A stretch of 64,000 bases of DNA, taken from positions 240,482-304,481 of the forward strand of contig RQTK01000540.1 in assembly GCA_003991915.1 (NCBI GenBank). The letters run 5' to 3'. Positions 51,874 through 64,000 of the stretch are shown piece by piece. Numbering within the stretch: the stretch's first letter is position 1; each line of letters begins with the position of its first letter. This DNA is from Elysia chlorotica. Taxonomy: Eukaryota; Mollusca; Gastropoda; Plakobranchidae. The position numbers and the translations under genes are program-made. The notes under the pieces are model-generated. The model was not told the origin of the DNA. It searched no databases and worked only from the letters and a program-made list of their open reading frames with translations.

Positions 51874-63036
<11,163 letters not shown>

Positions 63037-63224
63037 GTTCGTTGGAGCGTCCCTTACTGGATAATGATTTTTAATTTTTTCTCCTCCCTCGATTCTACCT
63101 TTTTTCGACACTTTTTAGCGTACAGGAAACTATTTTCCTCGTACTACCTTTTCTTTGTCTGTCTTTTCTGGATGAACAAAGACTAGTTACAGACTATGCA
63201 ATTCCTAACTGCGCAAATATAATA

Positions 63225-63720
63225 ATAATTAATGATAATAATAATTGCATTTATATATTGCTTTTCACCAGGGTGTAAATGCGCTTAATCTTATTGAAGA
63301 TAAAAGCATATAAAAACGTAGGCTACATCACAAACATAAATTATACACATACAATTGACAGTGGGTCCAGCTTTGGAAAAGGATCGATCTCCATATTATA
63401 CTATATTGGTCCTAGAAGTGTACAAGAGACTTTTGGTTTCAGATGATAACTGACGTCCAGGATTTATGGGGAGATAAGTTCTTTTATGTAGGAGAATGAG
63501 TTATTACTTTGCGCTTTAGAACAAAAGGGGAGCCAATGACGTAGTCGGAGCAAATGAGTAAAACTAGTTTTGCTGAAGAAATCCAATACTAATACGAGTC
63601 TGGCCAATCTGTTAGGGAACTCTCAGTAATTTATTTGTTCGACAACTAGGGAGAACTGCAATAGTCTAGGCGTGATAGCACAAAATTAATGCACACACCG
63701 CTGTTTTAAGCGACTATGAG
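63225..63720. repeat. Probable dispersed repeat of unknown class
   Basis: It starts with an AATAAT-type run, then GCATTTATATATTGCTTTTC and CACCAGGGTGTAAATGCGCTT. This resembles dispersed repeats common in marine invertebrate genomes. Boundaries and class could not be fixed. No gene is seen. Confidence 0.35.
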
Positions 63721-63804
63721 TCAAGGAATTTTTTTTTCATTTGGTCGCCCTTTTTAAGTTCGTCATTTAATGTTCTTGTTATGTTGTTGATGTGGCTGGT
63801 TGGT

Positions 63805-64000
63805 TAGTTGGGTTGGTTTAACGTCCAATAGCAGCACTATATAGGCTATATTGTGGACGGGCCCCAAGACTGACGTCTGACAATTTTATGTGCTGCCACA
63901 CACGAGACAGGGCGGGGATACCATGACTCCTGTCTCAGCCTGTCACATTAAACTGACACCGACCCAACCAGTAGGGAACGCAACAGCCAGGATTCGAACT
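63805..64000 (-). mobile_element. SINE family A cut by the window edge
   Basis: Antisense copy from TTGGGTTGGTTTAACGTCCA through GTGGACGGGCCCCAAGACTG to the B-box complement GATTCGAACT at the last base. It is very similar to the copy at 61158, so the family has been active fairly recently. Confidence 0.85.

Overview
The window is eukaryotic, intron-rich DNA of about 35-40 % GC. It is full of simple repeats, tRNA-derived SINEs and palindromic MITEs. The gene content, exon structure, frequent TCTAGATC words and repeat landscape fit a mollusc, most likely a gastropod. That assignment is an inference. There are no prokaryotic operons, CRISPR arrays or viral genes. Most long reading frames are translations of microsatellites.

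Six genes can be assembled exon by exon with matching intron phases. (1) 4956-9466, minus: a complete 430-aa DUF21/CNNM-core plus CBS-pair membrane protein, closer to the plant/protist type than to animal CNNM. (2) 13350-20875, minus: a complete 371-aa D-threonine aldolase / D-serine dehydratase family PLP enzyme in 11 exons, with a U12-type AT-AA intron and a GC-AG intron. (3) 31105-35933, plus: the 3' part of a single-pass membrane protein with a glycosylatable Thr/Pro-rich stalk and a ~627-residue cytoplasmic tail carrying four YxN motifs. Its 5' exons were not found. (4) 38743-44295, minus: a complete 266-aa AMN1 homolog, a leucine-rich-repeat protein in 7 exons. (5) 48971-51873, minus: a complete 235-aa multi-pass membrane protein in 3 exons, tentatively Rolling-stone-like. 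(6) 54562-63036 or beyond, plus: at least 10 exons of a secreted glycoprotein of unrecognised family with repeated helical motifs.

Between genes: 1-4.9 kb is AT-rich with one SINE at the left edge. 9.5-13.3 kb is upstream of gene 1, with no gene seen. 21-31 kb is a repeat field holding a LINE fragment, long (TC)n, (CTGT)n and (ATCT)n tracts, a TIR element and a tandem segmental duplication containing MITEs. 36-38.7 kb holds a LINE fragment and SINE-like units. 44.3-48.9 kb is mainly (TC)n-type arrays and poly-G runs. 51.9-54.5 kb is AT-rich with one (GATA)n array. The right edge cuts a SINE.

The genes do not form an evident pathway. What links them is how often repeats have copied splice sites. 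A 71-bp minisatellite multiplies the exon-4 donor of gene 1. A 59-bp tandem duplication copies a donor in gene 2. Decayed copies of the transmembrane exon follow that exon in gene 3. A SINE in gene 6 sits exactly on a donor, so its target-site duplication carries a second intact donor.
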